A stretch of 64,000 bases of DNA from Oscillospiraceae bacterium (GCA_017523995.1 JAFWUX010000066.1:5372-69371), one strand, 5' to 3'; shown: positions 49,146-57,869, counted from the stretch's first letter. Numbers and translations are program-made. The notes: generated from the letters alone by a model not told the origin.

Positions 49146-50186
49146 TTATTCGAGCGGGAATGTCACACGCCAGTTGCCGGAAGTAAATCTCTGTGAAGAC
49201 ATGAATTCACCTTTCAGGCTGCATTCATTCAGCATTTCATAGGGAACAGGGATGATCTGCTCGGTATAGCTGTCGATCTGCGATTCATCCCAATAGTGAA
49301 AGCCGATTTCTGTCTTATCACCGATCTCGTTTCCGTTTTTGTCAAGCAGATTGATATGACCGTGACTGTCCGTGTGCAAATTATCCTCATACCGTACCAG
49401 AATATGCAGCGCGCCGTCAATATATCCGATGTTCATGACAGAAACATACGGAGCCGGTGTACACAGCGGTTGTTCCTGTGAGAGCAGAAAACGGTAGTCC
49501 GTCGCATCAGGGAACTCCGTCTGCCCATGCGGTTTATACGGAAAATACCCGTAACAGCCGCAGGTTACCGGGGATTCTGCGGTTTGCGGTTCATACGGAA
49601 TACTGCTCATGTCAATATCTTCAAGCGATGATTCTGGGTCATATCTTCTGCCCATCAGTATCTCACGAACGGAGAAAGTGACTTTTCCCTCCGGCATCGG
49701 GCTGCCGTCCATCGTCTCCAGATGAACCACAAAGTATGCTGTGTGTGTATCAGCATCATATTCCGAAAAGCTGCAATGTCCTGTCATATCACTGGGAACA
49801 TGGATGCGATAGCTGTCATACAGATCCCATTTGCCGTCAGGACAGGTGCCCGTTGTATCATGCATAGCAAGATAAATGCTTGCCTCGCTGCCGTCCCGTT
49901 TCGCTGAGATGACAGTCATTTCGATGCCGTTATCCGTGCAGGATTTTTCGACCGGCGTAAACTGCTGGGCAGCGGCAGGTGCCATTTTATACAGCATTTC
50001 ATATGCAGGATCAACACCGAACACCGTCAGCACAGGGAGCGTGCCGATCAGGACAACGGCAGCCGCAGCGGCAGCGATCAGTTGCTTTTTGATTTTCCGG
50101 TGTTTGATGCGCTTTTTCGGAATGTCAACATTCAGATACCGTTCGTCAATCTGACCGACCGCATCGAAAAACAGATCAGGTTTCAT
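49146..50186 (-). CDS. Membrane-anchored anti-sigma-like protein (DUF4179-type)
   Basis: 346 residues. A short cytoplasmic N-terminus (1-35, FFDAVGQIDERYLNVDIPKKRI) could bind the sigma factor. One transmembrane helix follows (~36-58, LIAAAAAAVVLIGTLPVLTVFG), then a ~285-residue outer beta-rich domain (GIEMTVISAKRDGSEASIYLAMHDTTG). This layout and its position are those of DUF4179-type partners of ECF sigma factors in Clostridia. Its start overlaps the sigma gene stop by 4 bp (ATGA), so stoichiometry is coupled. The signal sensed is unknown. Confidence 0.75.
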   Translation of the reverse strand: MKPDLFFDAVGQIDERYLNVDIPKKRIKHRKIKKQLIAAAAAAVVLIGTLPVLTVFGVDPAYEMLYKMAPAAAQQFTPVEKSCTDNGIEMTVISAKRDGSEASIYLAMHDTTGTCPDGKWDLYDSYRIHVPSDMTGHCSFSEYDADTHTAYFVVHLETMDGSPMPEGKVTFSVREILMGRRYDPESSLEDIDMSSIPYEPQTAESPVTCGCYGYFPYKPHGQTEFPDATDYRFLLSQEQPLCTPAPYVSVMNIGYIDGALHILVRYEDNLHTDSHGHINLLDKNGNEIGDKTEIGFHYWDESQIDSYTEQIIPVPYEMLNECSLKGEFMSSQRFTSGNWRVTFPLE

Positions 50187-50740
50187 AGCAGGTCCTCCTT
50201 TGTCAGTTTGTCATGCAGTTTTCTGCGGATCCGGAGCAGCATGGATTTGACCTTGCTCTGTGAAAATCCGTGTGCCGCCGCGATTTCCGCGACCGGCTGC
50301 ATATAATAATACCGCCGGACAAAGACATTCCGTTCGGTCTCCGGCAATCCGGCGAGAAATACGTTGATTGCCTCCGTGACCGCCAGCTCTGTAATCTTCC
50401 GTTCGATATCTTCATCCGAGCGGAGCAGGTCAGCGATCTCATCAAAAACCATGCGCAGCTCCGGCGTTCCGCGTTTCTGCGCACGGTCAGCGCGCACACG
50501 TTTGAACGCAATATTCCGCGTCAGTCTGCCGAGAAAGGTCTGCAGATTTTCCGGATTGTGCGGCGGGATACTGTTCCATGCAGCAAGCCATGTATCATTG
50601 AGCACTTCTTCGGCATCCTCAGCGCACTGCAGAATGCGCATTGCAATCGTGCGGCAGTACGCTGTATATTTATCGGATACTTCTTCCACGGCGTTTTCGC
50701 TGCGCTGAAAAAATAATGCGATGATTTGCCGGTCTTCCAT
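50183..50740 (-). CDS. ECF-type RNA polymerase sigma factor
   Basis: 185 residues. Region 2 includes YTAYCRTIAMRILQCAEDAEEVLNDTWLAAWNSIPP, with the standard DAEEVLNDTW core. Region 4 reads LPETERNVFVRRYYYMQPVAEIAAAHGFSQSKVKSMLLRIRRKL, the helix-turn-helix that reads the -35. A 20-residue linker holds RNIAFKRVRA. The ATG follows AGGAGGTGCATC. It is encoded ahead of its membrane partner and a putative ECF-type promoter upstream suggests autoregulation. Confidence 0.92.
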   Translation of the reverse strand: MEDRQIIALFFQRSENAVEEVSDKYTAYCRTIAMRILQCAEDAEEVLNDTWLAAWNSIPPHNPENLQTFLGRLTRNIAFKRVRADRAQKRGTPELRMVFDEIADLLRSDEDIERKITELAVTEAINVFLAGLPETERNVFVRRYYYMQPVAEIAAAHGFSQSKVKSMLLRIRRKLHDKLTKEDLL

Positions 50741-50782
50741 GATGCACCTCCTATCGGATCATGTTCGGAGCTCCTATTGATA

Positions 50783-50811
50783 TACTACCGGAACAGGCAT
50801 CTGCGGTTGCA
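50783..50811 (-). promoter_or_regulatory. Possible autoregulated ECF promoter
   Basis: On the minus strand TGCAACC (50811-50805) lies 16 bp from GTAGTA (50788-50783). AAC in the -35 is typical of ECF promoters. No sigma-A-like promoter is evident here. Confidence 0.3.
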
Positions 50812-50928
50812 TAAAATCCGGAATTTTCTGACATGCGGATAATGGACTGTTTTTCGGGCATGCTGTATATGCCCTGTATCCGATTGCAGGGACAAGGCGG
50901 AGTACCGCCGGAAAGGAACGATCCTGCT

Positions 50929-51240
50929 ATGAATCACCGAACGAAAGCCGCCGGACTTGCGGCATTGCTTTGCTGCCTGCTGATGACCGGATGCGGAGAC
51001 GGACGGCATACAACACAGGCAGAGCATTCCCGCGCTGCCGTGACAGAGCGGACAGCGGAAACTGACAGCGCCGAAACCGACCGTGACAATGCGCTCTACG
51101 AGGAAGATGACGTCCACCGCAAAACGGACCGCGATGAACCGGATATCATTGACCGTGCAGATTCTGCAATGGATTCCGTTGAGAAGGCTGTGACCGATCT
51201 GGTATCCGATGCAGAGCGCGAACTCGACGAAATGCGCTGA
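50929..51240 (+). CDS. Small acidic lipoprotein, function unknown
   Basis: 103 residues from ATG 50929 (AAAGGAACGATCCTGCT upstream); longer in-frame starts lack support and would spoil the signal peptide. Signal with lipobox LLMTGC; the mature part is highly charged, with many Asp, Glu and Arg (ERTAETDSAETDRDNALYEEDD), and ends in an amphipathic helix (MDSVEKAVTDLVSDAERELDEM). It is divergent from the ECF sigma gene and could belong to its regulon. Not recognised as a known family. Confidence 0.72.
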   Translation: MNHRTKAAGLAALLCCLLMTGCGDGRHTTQAEHSRAAVTERTAETDSAETDRDNALYEEDDVHRKTDRDEPDIIDRADSAMDSVEKAVTDLVSDAERELDEMR

Positions 51241-51248
51241 CAAGCAAA

Positions 51249-51286
51249 AGCACCGGCAGGGGAGAAACCTGTCGGTGCTGTTTTTA
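51249..51286. terminator. Bidirectional terminator lipoprotein / sortase
   Basis: AGCACCGGCAGG pairs with CCTGTCGGTGCT; followed by GTTTTT. Confidence 0.85.
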
Positions 51287-52156
51287 CGGATGCAGATAAT
51301 CCTCCGGCTGCTGCATCGGCACAAGCCTGCCGACGAACAGCGCGCGTGCCTGCTCCAGATTTTCGGCGGTGCAGGTCGAAAGCGCAATCAGACGGTCATC
51401 CGGCGCGATCTCGAGACCGGAATCGTGCATCGCCGCCGAACGGATTTTCTGCAGCCACTCTGCCTGTTCACAGGGGACACGGTAAACGCTGTCATAGCCG
51501 CTGACAATGGAGAGTGCAAAGAAGTCAATCCGGTAAAGCATATCCGGTGCTGCCAGCCAGCCGTATTTGTGCGATGCGAATTCTTCGGGTTCCTTGAAGC
51601 TGCGCAGGTCACCGAACATGCCGGATGAGAGATTGTGCCCGTAGAGGATATTGACGGCATCGGTGTAGCCGCGCTGATTGCGGTAATCGAGCAGAATCGA
51701 GCCGACCTCCGTCTCGAGCCCGTCCGGTGTATGCGAAAGATAATAGAGATTGTCGCTGCCCTGCATGACAGGGTAGTCGATTGCCGAATCCGGAACATAG
51801 ATCCAGCCGGTATAATCTGTAAGGTCAGCGAGAATCGCAGCATGCCCCAGCAGATCCTCCGCCTTCTCTTTCGTGAGATAGGGCTGATCGGCATGCGGCG
51901 CGTCCTCCGGTTCGGCGGCTGCAGTGGTTTCTGCTTCGGTGGCGTTTGAGGATGCGGTATCCGTTTGCGGTTGTGCAGCGGTATGCGCGGAGATATCCGT
52001 CAGCAAAGACGGCGCGGTCTGTATATCGCCGGAGTCGGATGCGGACAGTTCAGGCGCCTCTGCATGCTCATGCGAACGCACCGCGCTGCGGATCATAAAG
52101 CATGCCAGCAGGATCACCAGTACAACAGCCAGCCAGAAACGCACGGAACGCAGCAT
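51284..52156 (-). CDS. srtB: Class B sortase
   Basis: 290 residues. An N-terminal signal anchor (~5-25, VRFWLAVVLVILLACFMI) is followed by a Ser/Thr/Ala-rich stalk (~30-90) and the sortase beta-barrel (~95-290). Catalytic triad motifs are His in VNILYGHNLSSGMFGDL, Cys in LSTCTAEN and Arg in ARALFVGRLVPM. The YGHN and LSTC context with a long helix-bearing insert is that of class B enzymes. In cellulosomal ruminococci a sortase anchors the scaffoldin that carries the enzyme complex. Sortase substrates are not in this window. A long structured leader precedes the gene. Confidence 0.92.
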   Translation of the reverse strand: MLRSVRFWLAVVLVILLACFMIRSAVRSHEHAEAPELSASDSGDIQTAPSLLTDISAHTAAQPQTDTASSNATEAETTAAAEPEDAPHADQPYLTKEKAEDLLGHAAILADLTDYTGWIYVPDSAIDYPVMQGSDNLYYLSHTPDGLETEVGSILLDYRNQRGYTDAVNILYGHNLSSGMFGDLRSFKEPEEFASHKYGWLAAPDMLYRIDFFALSIVSGYDSVYRVPCEQAEWLQKIRSAAMHDSGLEIAPDDRLIALSTCTAENLEQARALFVGRLVPMQQPEDYLHP

Positions 52157-52174
52157 ACTTTCTTCCTCCTCCGC

Positions 52175-52300
52175 CTGTTAAATCCGGATAAAACAACGGT
52201 GCTCCGGACGAATCCGAAGCACTTGGCTGGTTTGGGCTGACGGATTAAAACGATCTCATTCATCATCCGTCTTTTCCGGATTGAACCCTTTTCCGTTGTT
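52175..52300 (-). ncRNA. Structured leader RNA of the sortase gene, riboswitch-like
   Basis: The ~160-nt leader can form four helices. P1: 52192-52199 with 52293-52300 (AACAACGG / CCGTTGTT, 8 bp). P2: 52239-52245 with 52265-52271 (GACGGAT / ATCCGTC). P3: ~52200-52208 with 52213-52221, a hairpin near the 3' part. PK: 52181-52188 with 52275-52282 (TCCGGATT / AATCCGGA, 8 bp). PK crosses P1, so the fold would be a pseudoknot, with its 3' strand close to the ribosome site. Conserved single-stranded blocks such as CAGCCCAAACCAGCC lie between helices. I do not recognise a known class. Confidence 0.45.
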
Positions 52301-52321
52301 TATAAAGCCATCTATGTTTTT

Positions 52322-52350
52322 AGTATAGCATATTCTCTGCTGTTTGTCAA
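52322..52350 (-). promoter_or_regulatory. Sortase gene promoter
   Basis: On the minus strand consensus TTGACA (52350-52345), 17-bp spacer, TATACT (52327-52322). The start codon is ~160 nt downstream. Confidence 0.8.
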
Positions 52351-52387
52351 CTCTGATACAGGACTATGCCTCCTTGCACCGGCACAG

Positions 52388-52424
52388 AAAAACAGCCTGT
52401 ACAAAGCGTACAGGCTGCTTTTTC
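52388..52424 (-). terminator. Terminator of the LRR-dockerin gene
   Basis: CAGCCTGTAC and GTACAGGCTG pair around AAAGC, with A and T runs on both sides. Confidence 0.85.
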
Positions 52425-52429
52425 ACAGA

Positions 52430-55400
52430 TTACTGAAAATACTTGTCATAGCCTTCCCAGCCGTTGACATAGCGTGTGAGAATCATTGCGTCCTTTGCGG
52501 AGACTTCGCCGTCTCCGTCGATATCCGCAGCCTTGATGTCGAGTTTGACGTTCTCCCAGCCGTTGACATAGCGGACAAGAACCATCGCGTCAACATTGCC
52601 GACCTGACCGTCGCCGTTTGCATCGCCGGTGGTGACAGCAGGTGCAGCGTCCTTTTTCGTGAAGTATCCCGGTGTGCCTTCCGCATCAATGCGGGCGTAT
52701 TCGCTGTTGATGTGGTCAGCGTCATATGCCGTGCCGCTGCCGCCGACAAGCTTTATGCATCCCGAGAACATTTCTTCGGATTTTTCAACTGTATCTGTGT
52801 TCCACTTGTCGGATACAGTGATCGTTTGCAGATTATTGCATCCGAGGAACATCTTGCTCATGTCTTCAACCTTGGCCGTGTCAAAGCTGGAGAGATCCAG
52901 TGTTTCCAGAGCTTGGCAGAAATAGAACATATAGCTCATCAACGTGACGTTCGAGGTATCAAAGCCGGTCAGATCCACTTCTTTCAGTTTCCGGCATTCG
53001 CGGAACATTTGTGACATGTTTTCCAGACTGGAGGTATCCAGACCGCTCAGGTTCACATGAGTCAGGTGTCCACATTGACTGATCATGTCAGCAGCATTCT
53101 TAACGCCGGAGAAATCCGCTTTGGAGAGATCAATCTCTTCTGCCGTCGAATTCACAATCAGCTCCGTGCAATCCTCAGGCAGAACTGCACCTTCTGAAGC
53201 AACAATCTTCTTGACCTCAACAGGATAAGAATATTCCGCCATCGCTTCCTTCGTAACCTTGCCTTTCAGCGTCAGCGTGCCGGTTTCCGCATCAAATACA
53301 ACCGACTTGAATGCAGGCTGTTCCGGCGCCGTGGTGGTGACGGTCGGTTCTGTTGTGGTGACAGGCGCGGTTGTTGTAGTCACAGGAACGGTGGTTGTGG
53401 TAACGGGAACCGTGGTTGTAGTGACCGGTACCGTGGTAGTTGTCACAGGAGCCGTGGTGGTGACAGGCGGCTGTGCCGGTGCATCATTCGCGGTGAAGTA
53501 GCCCGGAGCGTCTGCGGTGTCAATGCGGGCGTATTCGCTGTTGATGTGGTCAGCGCTGTAGGTTGTGCCGTTTCCGCCGACCAGTGCTTTGCATCCATAG
53601 AACATTTCGGATTTCTTCCTAAAATCCGAAAGACTGCTCAGGTCCCACTGATCGGAAACAATGATCTTCTGAAGCATTGTACAATCGTTAAACATAAATG
53701 GGCAAATAGATACGCTTTCTGTGCTGAAACTGCTCAGATCCAATACAGTGATTCGGCTGCATCCGAAGAACATATAGGTCATATCTATTACTTTCGATGT
53801 ATCGAAGCCGGAAATATCCAATTCTTCCATCATCGAGCAGCTCGCGAACATCTCACTCATGTTTGTCACCTTCGAGGTGTCCGCTTTGGAAAGATCAAAG
53901 GATTCTGCAAATAATGCATTGAACAGACGATAACAGTTTTCCGGAAGTACCGTGCCTTCTTCTGCAATGACCTTCTTGACAAGATTGAATTTCTTGGTGA
54001 ATTGATGCACTTCATCCGCATCGACTTCGCCTTTCAGCGTCAGCGTGCCGGTTTCCGCATCAAATACAACCGACTTGAATGCAGGCTGTTCCGGCGCCGT
54101 GGTGGTGACGGTCGGTTCTGTTGTGGTGACAGGAACCGTGGTTGTGGTAACGGGAACCGTGGTAGTTGTCACAGGAACGGTGGTTGTGGTGACGGGAACG
54201 GTGGTAGTTGTCACAGGTACCGTTGTAGTGGTGACCGGAACGGTGGTAGTTGTCACAGGTGCCGTGGTGGTGACAGGCGGCTGTGCCGGTGCATCCTTCG
54301 CGGTGAAGTAGCCCGGAGCGTCTGCGGTGTCAATGCGGGCATATTCGCGGCTAAAGGCTTTGGAATCATATGCTGTGCCGCTGCCGCCGACGAGCGATTC
54401 ACATTCAAAGAAGAAGAAATCGCTGTCACCCTCTGCGGGCGGAAATACCAGTTTCGGGGAAGCATAGATTGTCCGGAGCGATTTGCAGCCGTTGAACATT
54501 CTGTTTGCGCGCGTGACTGCGGATGTATCCCAGTCGCTCAGATCCAGCGAAGTCAGTGCTTCGCAGTCCGTGAACATGCTGCCCATATCCGTCACATTTG
54601 AAATATCAATGCCGGACAAATCAATTGACTCTGCCTGTTTGCATTTCTGGAACATGGCACACATAGAGGTGACATGCGAAAAATCGGCTTTTGAAAGATC
54701 AAAGGTTTCCGCAAGAATCCAGCCGGAAGAAGAAAGATAACCGCCGAACAATTCATAGCAGCTCTCCGGCATGACTGTGCCTTCTGCCGCGACAACATGC
54801 TTGACAAGCGGCGTGGAATAGTAAACGCGGAGATCAAGCGGGTCAAGAACGCCCTTCAAAGTCAGCGTACCGGTTTCAGCGTCAAAATCAACGGTCTGAT
54901 ATTCGCCGTCATAGCGCGATCCGATGGATTCAAATGGATACGAATAGCGTTTTGCAAATGTTTCTGCACTGGAACCGGAAACGCCCTCGGTGTCTCCGCC
55001 GCAGCCGCGCATGACGGTGGTCTTCGGCATAAAGTCATTATTGCAGCTGTTCATATCGCAAAGCGGATGCATGACGGTGACAGATTTCAGATTCGAGCAG
55101 CCATAGAAAACAGCATTGCAAACCTTTTTGACAGTGACAGGAATTGTAAATTCCTGAATGCCTGTGCATCCGGAAAATGCAGAGCCGTAAATCGTATCAA
55201 CCGATTCCGGAATTTCGATTTCAGTCAGTGCTTTGCAGCCTGTAAATACATTTGCATTGATTGACTTGAGATTCGACGGCAGCGTCACGCTTTTCAGATT
55301 GTAGCAGCCGTGGAACACATCGGTTCCGGTATGTTCAATGCCGTCCGGCAGCACAGCCTCTGTCAGGCTTGCGCAGTCATAAAAGGCACGGTCATCAATA

Positions 55401-57391
55401 AACGTGAGCGTATCAGGGAGATTGATCTCATGCAGATAGGTATCTTTATCAAAAGCGCCGTATCCGATTGAAGTCAGTTTGGACGGAAGTGTGACTTTTT
55501 TCAGATTTGTGCAGCGCTGAAAAACGCCCTTATTCAGAACGGAGACACCTTCCGGAATCGTCAAGCTTAAGATTCCGCTGCAATCAGAAAATGCATATTC
55601 TTCGATCTCTGTCAGTGTGTCTGCCAGTTCAACGGCTGAAAGGCTCTTGCATTCAGAAAATGCAAACGTGCCGATCGTTGTCAGTTTTTTCGGCATTTCC
55701 ACATTCCGGAGTGCAGCGCACTTATCAAACGTAAAGCCCGGCAGCACTTCCAGATTCGCAGGGAGCTTCACACTTGTCAGCGCTTTGCACTCTTTGAATA
55801 CGGATTTGCCCATCTCCGTCAGATTATCCGGCAAAGATGCTGTTTTCAGAGCGGTGCAGGATGCAAACACCCATTCGCCCATTTTGGTGACATTTTCAGG
55901 AACGGTAATGCTCTCCAGACCGGAATAAGCAAATGCATAGTCTCCAATTTCCGTAACAGATTCCGGAATCTCAATGCTTTTCAGCTTTGTATCGCCGTAG
56001 AATGCATTGTTTTTGATTACTGAAATTGTATCAGGAAGCTGAATCTCGGTTAAGTTTGTAAGACCGCCGAACGCGGTGGCGCCGATTTCCGAAACACCGT
56101 CCGGAACAATGATTTTTGTCAGCACTTTGTTTCCGACAAACAGGCCGTCACCGATTTTGGCAACGCCTTCCGGAATCGTATATTCCGCTGCACTGGAAGC
56201 AATCGGATACGAGCGAATTTCTGTTTTGTCTTTTGAATACAGAACGCCGTCAACGGAACAATAAGCAGGATTATCCTCTGCAACCGCAATGCTTTCCAAT
56301 CCGGTGCAGTTCGTAAACGGGTTTCCGGCAATCTCCGTCACGGATTTCGGAATGCTGATTGTTTTCAGTGCGATACAGTTGTTAAATGCAGCTGTATCAA
56401 TCTTAGTCAGCGTTTCCGGCAAAGAGACCTCAGCAAGCGCCTGACAATAGCTGAAAGCCTGCGCAGAAATGGTTGTCACACCTTCCGGAATGGTGACTTT
56501 TTTCAGCCATGTATTATAGCCGTTTGTCATAAACGCCTGCGGATTGATCGTTTTGACGCCGTCCGGAATGACGCATTCGCCGGGAACCATCGAGCCTTTG
56601 ATCAGAACGCTTCCCAGAACGGTAAACCAGCCCTTGCTGTTATTGGTTTTAAGCCAGCCCGTGTTCTCGAAAGCAGTGGGGTCAACCTGCGCGACATTTT
56701 TGCCGCCGGTGACGGTATTCATCTTGACGCAGTTGATAAACGCGCGCTCCCCGACCGCGGTGACGGTCTCCGGAATATCAATGGCAGTCAGCGCCGTATC
56801 GCCGCCGAATGTGTAATCGGGGATTTCCGTGAGACCCTTCGGCAGCTTGACTGTTGTCAGGTTCTCGCAGAGATTGAACACGGCATCGCCGAATTCCGTG
56901 ACCGTATCCGGCACGCTGCAGGAAACGAGCGTCGAGCCGTAAAATGCAGAATCACCGATGCCGGTCAGACCGTCCGGAAGCGTGAACTCATTTTGAAATC
57001 TTGCTTTATAAAATGCATGGTCGCTGATTTTTTTGAGACCGGCAGGCAGTGCAAAATCCTTCGGCATATTTCTGTCCGTGAAAGCATAGCTGCCGATGCT
57101 GGTCAGACCGGAGGGCAGCACCAGCTTCAGAATCGCCTTATCCGGCCACGGTGCTTTGTTCTCATCCGCTCCGAAATCCCACATATCACCGGAGCCCTTG
57201 ATCGTCAACGTATAGCTGTTGTTGTCGAACTCCCATGTGAGGTTGTCGCCGCATTTCCGCACATCGGTTTCACCGGTGTCCTGAACCGATACAGCCGCAG
57301 AAACGGGCATTACAGTTCCCTGCGGCAGCAATCCGCCGGTGAATGACAGCAGCAAAGCAGCCGTTGTCGCAATTGCCTGCATTCTTTTCAT
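52430..57391 (-). CDS. Giant secreted BspA-type LRR / DUF285 protein with dockerin
   Basis: 1653 residues. Order: signal peptide (1-32); BspA N-terminal motif (LTWEFDNNSYTLTIKGSGDMWDF); ~30 LRR_5 repeats (~75-790; units such as LTEIPDYTFGGDTALTAIDIPETVTAVGERAF, in part); three DUF285 modules (~830-1027, ~1104-1297, ~1360-1580; MSEMFASCSMMEELDISGFDTSKVIDMTYMF pattern); two Thr-Val-Pro linkers between them; a C-terminal type I dockerin (~1590-1650) with two good calcium loops (GDANGDGQVGNVDAMVLVRYVNG, AADIDGDGEVSAKDAMILTRYVNG). BspA-type LRRs bind host or bacterial surface ligands. The dockerin implies display on the cellulosome or cell surface, so a binding rather than catalytic subunit is inferred. 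Confidence 0.9.
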   Translation of the reverse strand: MKRMQAIATTAALLLSFTGGLLPQGTVMPVSAAVSVQDTGETDVRKCGDNLTWEFDNNSYTLTIKGSGDMWDFGADENKAPWPDKAILKLVLPSGLTSIGSYAFTDRNMPKDFALPAGLKKISDHAFYKARFQNEFTLPDGLTGIGDSAFYGSTLVSCSVPDTVTEFGDAVFNLCENLTTVKLPKGLTEIPDYTFGGDTALTAIDIPETVTAVGERAFINCVKMNTVTGGKNVAQVDPTAFENTGWLKTNNSKGWFTVLGSVLIKGSMVPGECVIPDGVKTINPQAFMTNGYNTWLKKVTIPEGVTTISAQAFSYCQALAEVSLPETLTKIDTAAFNNCIALKTISIPKSVTEIAGNPFTNCTGLESIAVAEDNPAYCSVDGVLYSKDKTEIRSYPIASSAAEYTIPEGVAKIGDGLFVGNKVLTKIIVPDGVSEIGATAFGGLTNLTEIQLPDTISVIKNNAFYGDTKLKSIEIPESVTEIGDYAFAYSGLESITVPENVTKMGEWVFASCTALKTASLPDNLTEMGKSVFKECKALTSVKLPANLEVLPGFTFDKCAALRNVEMPKKLTTIGTFAFSECKSLSAVELADTLTEIEEYAFSDCSGILSLTIPEGVSVLNKGVFQRCTNLKKVTLPSKLTSIGYGAFDKDTYLHEINLPDTLTFIDDRAFYDCASLTEAVLPDGIEHTGTDVFHGCYNLKSVTLPSNLKSINANVFTGCKALTEIEIPESVDTIYGSAFSGCTGIQEFTIPVTVKKVCNAVFYGCSNLKSVTVMHPLCDMNSCNNDFMPKTTVMRGCGGDTEGVSGSSAETFAKRYSYPFESIGSRYDGEYQTVDFDAETGTLTLKGVLDPLDLRVYYSTPLVKHVVAAEGTVMPESCYELFGGYLSSSGWILAETFDLSKADFSHVTSMCAMFQKCKQAESIDLSGIDISNVTDMGSMFTDCEALTSLDLSDWDTSAVTRANRMFNGCKSLRTIYASPKLVFPPAEGDSDFFFFECESLVGGSGTAYDSKAFSREYARIDTADAPGYFTAKDAPAQPPVTTTAPVTTTTVPVTTTTVPVTTTTVPVTTTTVPVTTTTVPVTTTTVPVTTTEPTVTTTAPEQPAFKSVVFDAETGTLTLKGEVDADEVHQFTKKFNLVKKVIAEEGTVLPENCYRLFNALFAESFDLSKADTSKVTNMSEMFASCSMMEELDISGFDTSKVIDMTYMFFGCSRITVLDLSSFSTESVSICPFMFNDCTMLQKIIVSDQWDLSSLSDFRKKSEMFYGCKALVGGNGTTYSADHINSEYARIDTADAPGYFTANDAPAQPPVTTTAPVTTTTVPVTTTTVPVTTTTVPVTTTTAPVTTTEPTVTTTAPEQPAFKSVVFDAETGTLTLKGKVTKEAMAEYSYPVEVKKIVASEGAVLPEDCTELIVNSTAEEIDLSKADFSGVKNAADMISQCGHLTHVNLSGLDTSSLENMSQMFRECRKLKEVDLTGFDTSNVTLMSYMFYFCQALETLDLSSFDTAKVEDMSKMFLGCNNLQTITVSDKWNTDTVEKSEEMFSGCIKLVGGSGTAYDADHINSEYARIDAEGTPGYFTKKDAAPAVTTGDANGDGQVGNVDAMVLVRYVNGWENVKLDIKAADIDGDGEVSAKDAMILTRYVNGWEGYDKYFQ
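53261..53365 (-). repeat. Intragenic duplication, copy A
   Basis: The 105 bases match those at 54029-54133 exactly as read by eye. The offset is 768 bp (256 codons), so the frame is kept. Codes for the end of a Thr-rich linker and the start of a DUF285 module. Confidence 0.8.
53330..53480 (-). repeat. Thr-Val-Pro linker repeat, short version
   Basis: Codes for ~50 residues with three TTTTVPV-type units (21-bp period) plus an Ala variant and TTTEPTVTTTAPEQP. Confidence 0.8.
54029..54133 (-). repeat. Intragenic duplication, copy B
   Basis: Second copy of the 105-bp sequence at 53261-53365. Confidence 0.8.
54090..54290 (-). repeat. Thr-Val-Pro linker repeat, long version
   Basis: Codes for ~65 residues with six TTTTVPV-type units (21-bp period). 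The longer count than in the other linker indicates slippage or unequal recombination. Confidence 0.8.
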
Positions 57392-57437
57392 TTCTTATCC
57401 TCCTTGTGTTGTTTGAAATTGTGTCAGTGATATAAGA

Positions 57438-57455
57438 TATACGAAAAATCGTATA
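57438..57455. promoter_or_regulatory. Palindrome in the LRR-dockerin leader
   Basis: TATACGA and TCGTATA flank AAAA. It begins a few bases downstream of the predicted start site of the LRR gene; putative operator or RNA hairpin. Confidence 0.4.
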
Positions 57456-57463
57456 CAAATATC

Positions 57464-57492
57464 ATTATAGCATATTGTGATGGAAAATGCAA
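57464..57492 (-). promoter_or_regulatory. Promoter of the LRR-dockerin gene
   Basis: On the minus strand TTGCAT (57492-57487), 17-bp spacer, TATAAT (57469-57464). Confidence 0.75.
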
Positions 57493-57840
57493 GAAGAAAG
57501 CGAACATTATTATATAAACAAAATACATTTTTGTGACAGAAAATGAATCATGTTTTATTATTTATCATTTATAGAGAGCGAGAAAAGCGCATACAGGCAA
57601 AAGCTGAATGCGCAGAAACCGGTTCAATTGCTCGAAAACTCGTTTGTATAATCGACAACGCGGGAATCGTATGAGAGTGAAGTTGAAAATCATATCAAAC
57701 GTGTCTTTCCGACACAGATGCTTTCCGAAATCAGCACGAAATCCATTTAGATGTTTATTTTAAGCTTGCAGCAAGGAGTAGGTATCCCGTTGAATTGCCG
57801 GCCTTGCGCATGCTTGTTCCAGAAAATCCGCATTTTCTCT

Positions 57841-57869
57841 TGATAACGCCCGAATAATCTGATATAATG
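57841..57869 (+). promoter_or_regulatory. Promoter of the subtilase-dockerin gene
   Basis: TTGATA (57841-57846), 17-bp spacer, TATAAT (57864-57869); ~85-nt leader. Confidence 0.75.

Noticed and set aside
52175..52300. Known c-di-GMP or c-di-AMP riboswitch upstream of sortase
   Set aside because: Some short blocks look similar (CCGUCAGC, AACC), but the conserved cores and helix order of those classes could not be matched, so no class name is given.
53330..54290. Possible tandem-repeat or CRISPR-like array
   Set aside because: The repeats are in-frame Thr-Val-Pro linker codons of the LRR-dockerin gene; there are no unique spacers and no cas genes.
57500..57840. Possible small gene in the long gap before the protease
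   Set aside because: Only short frames without ribosome sites or coding character were seen.
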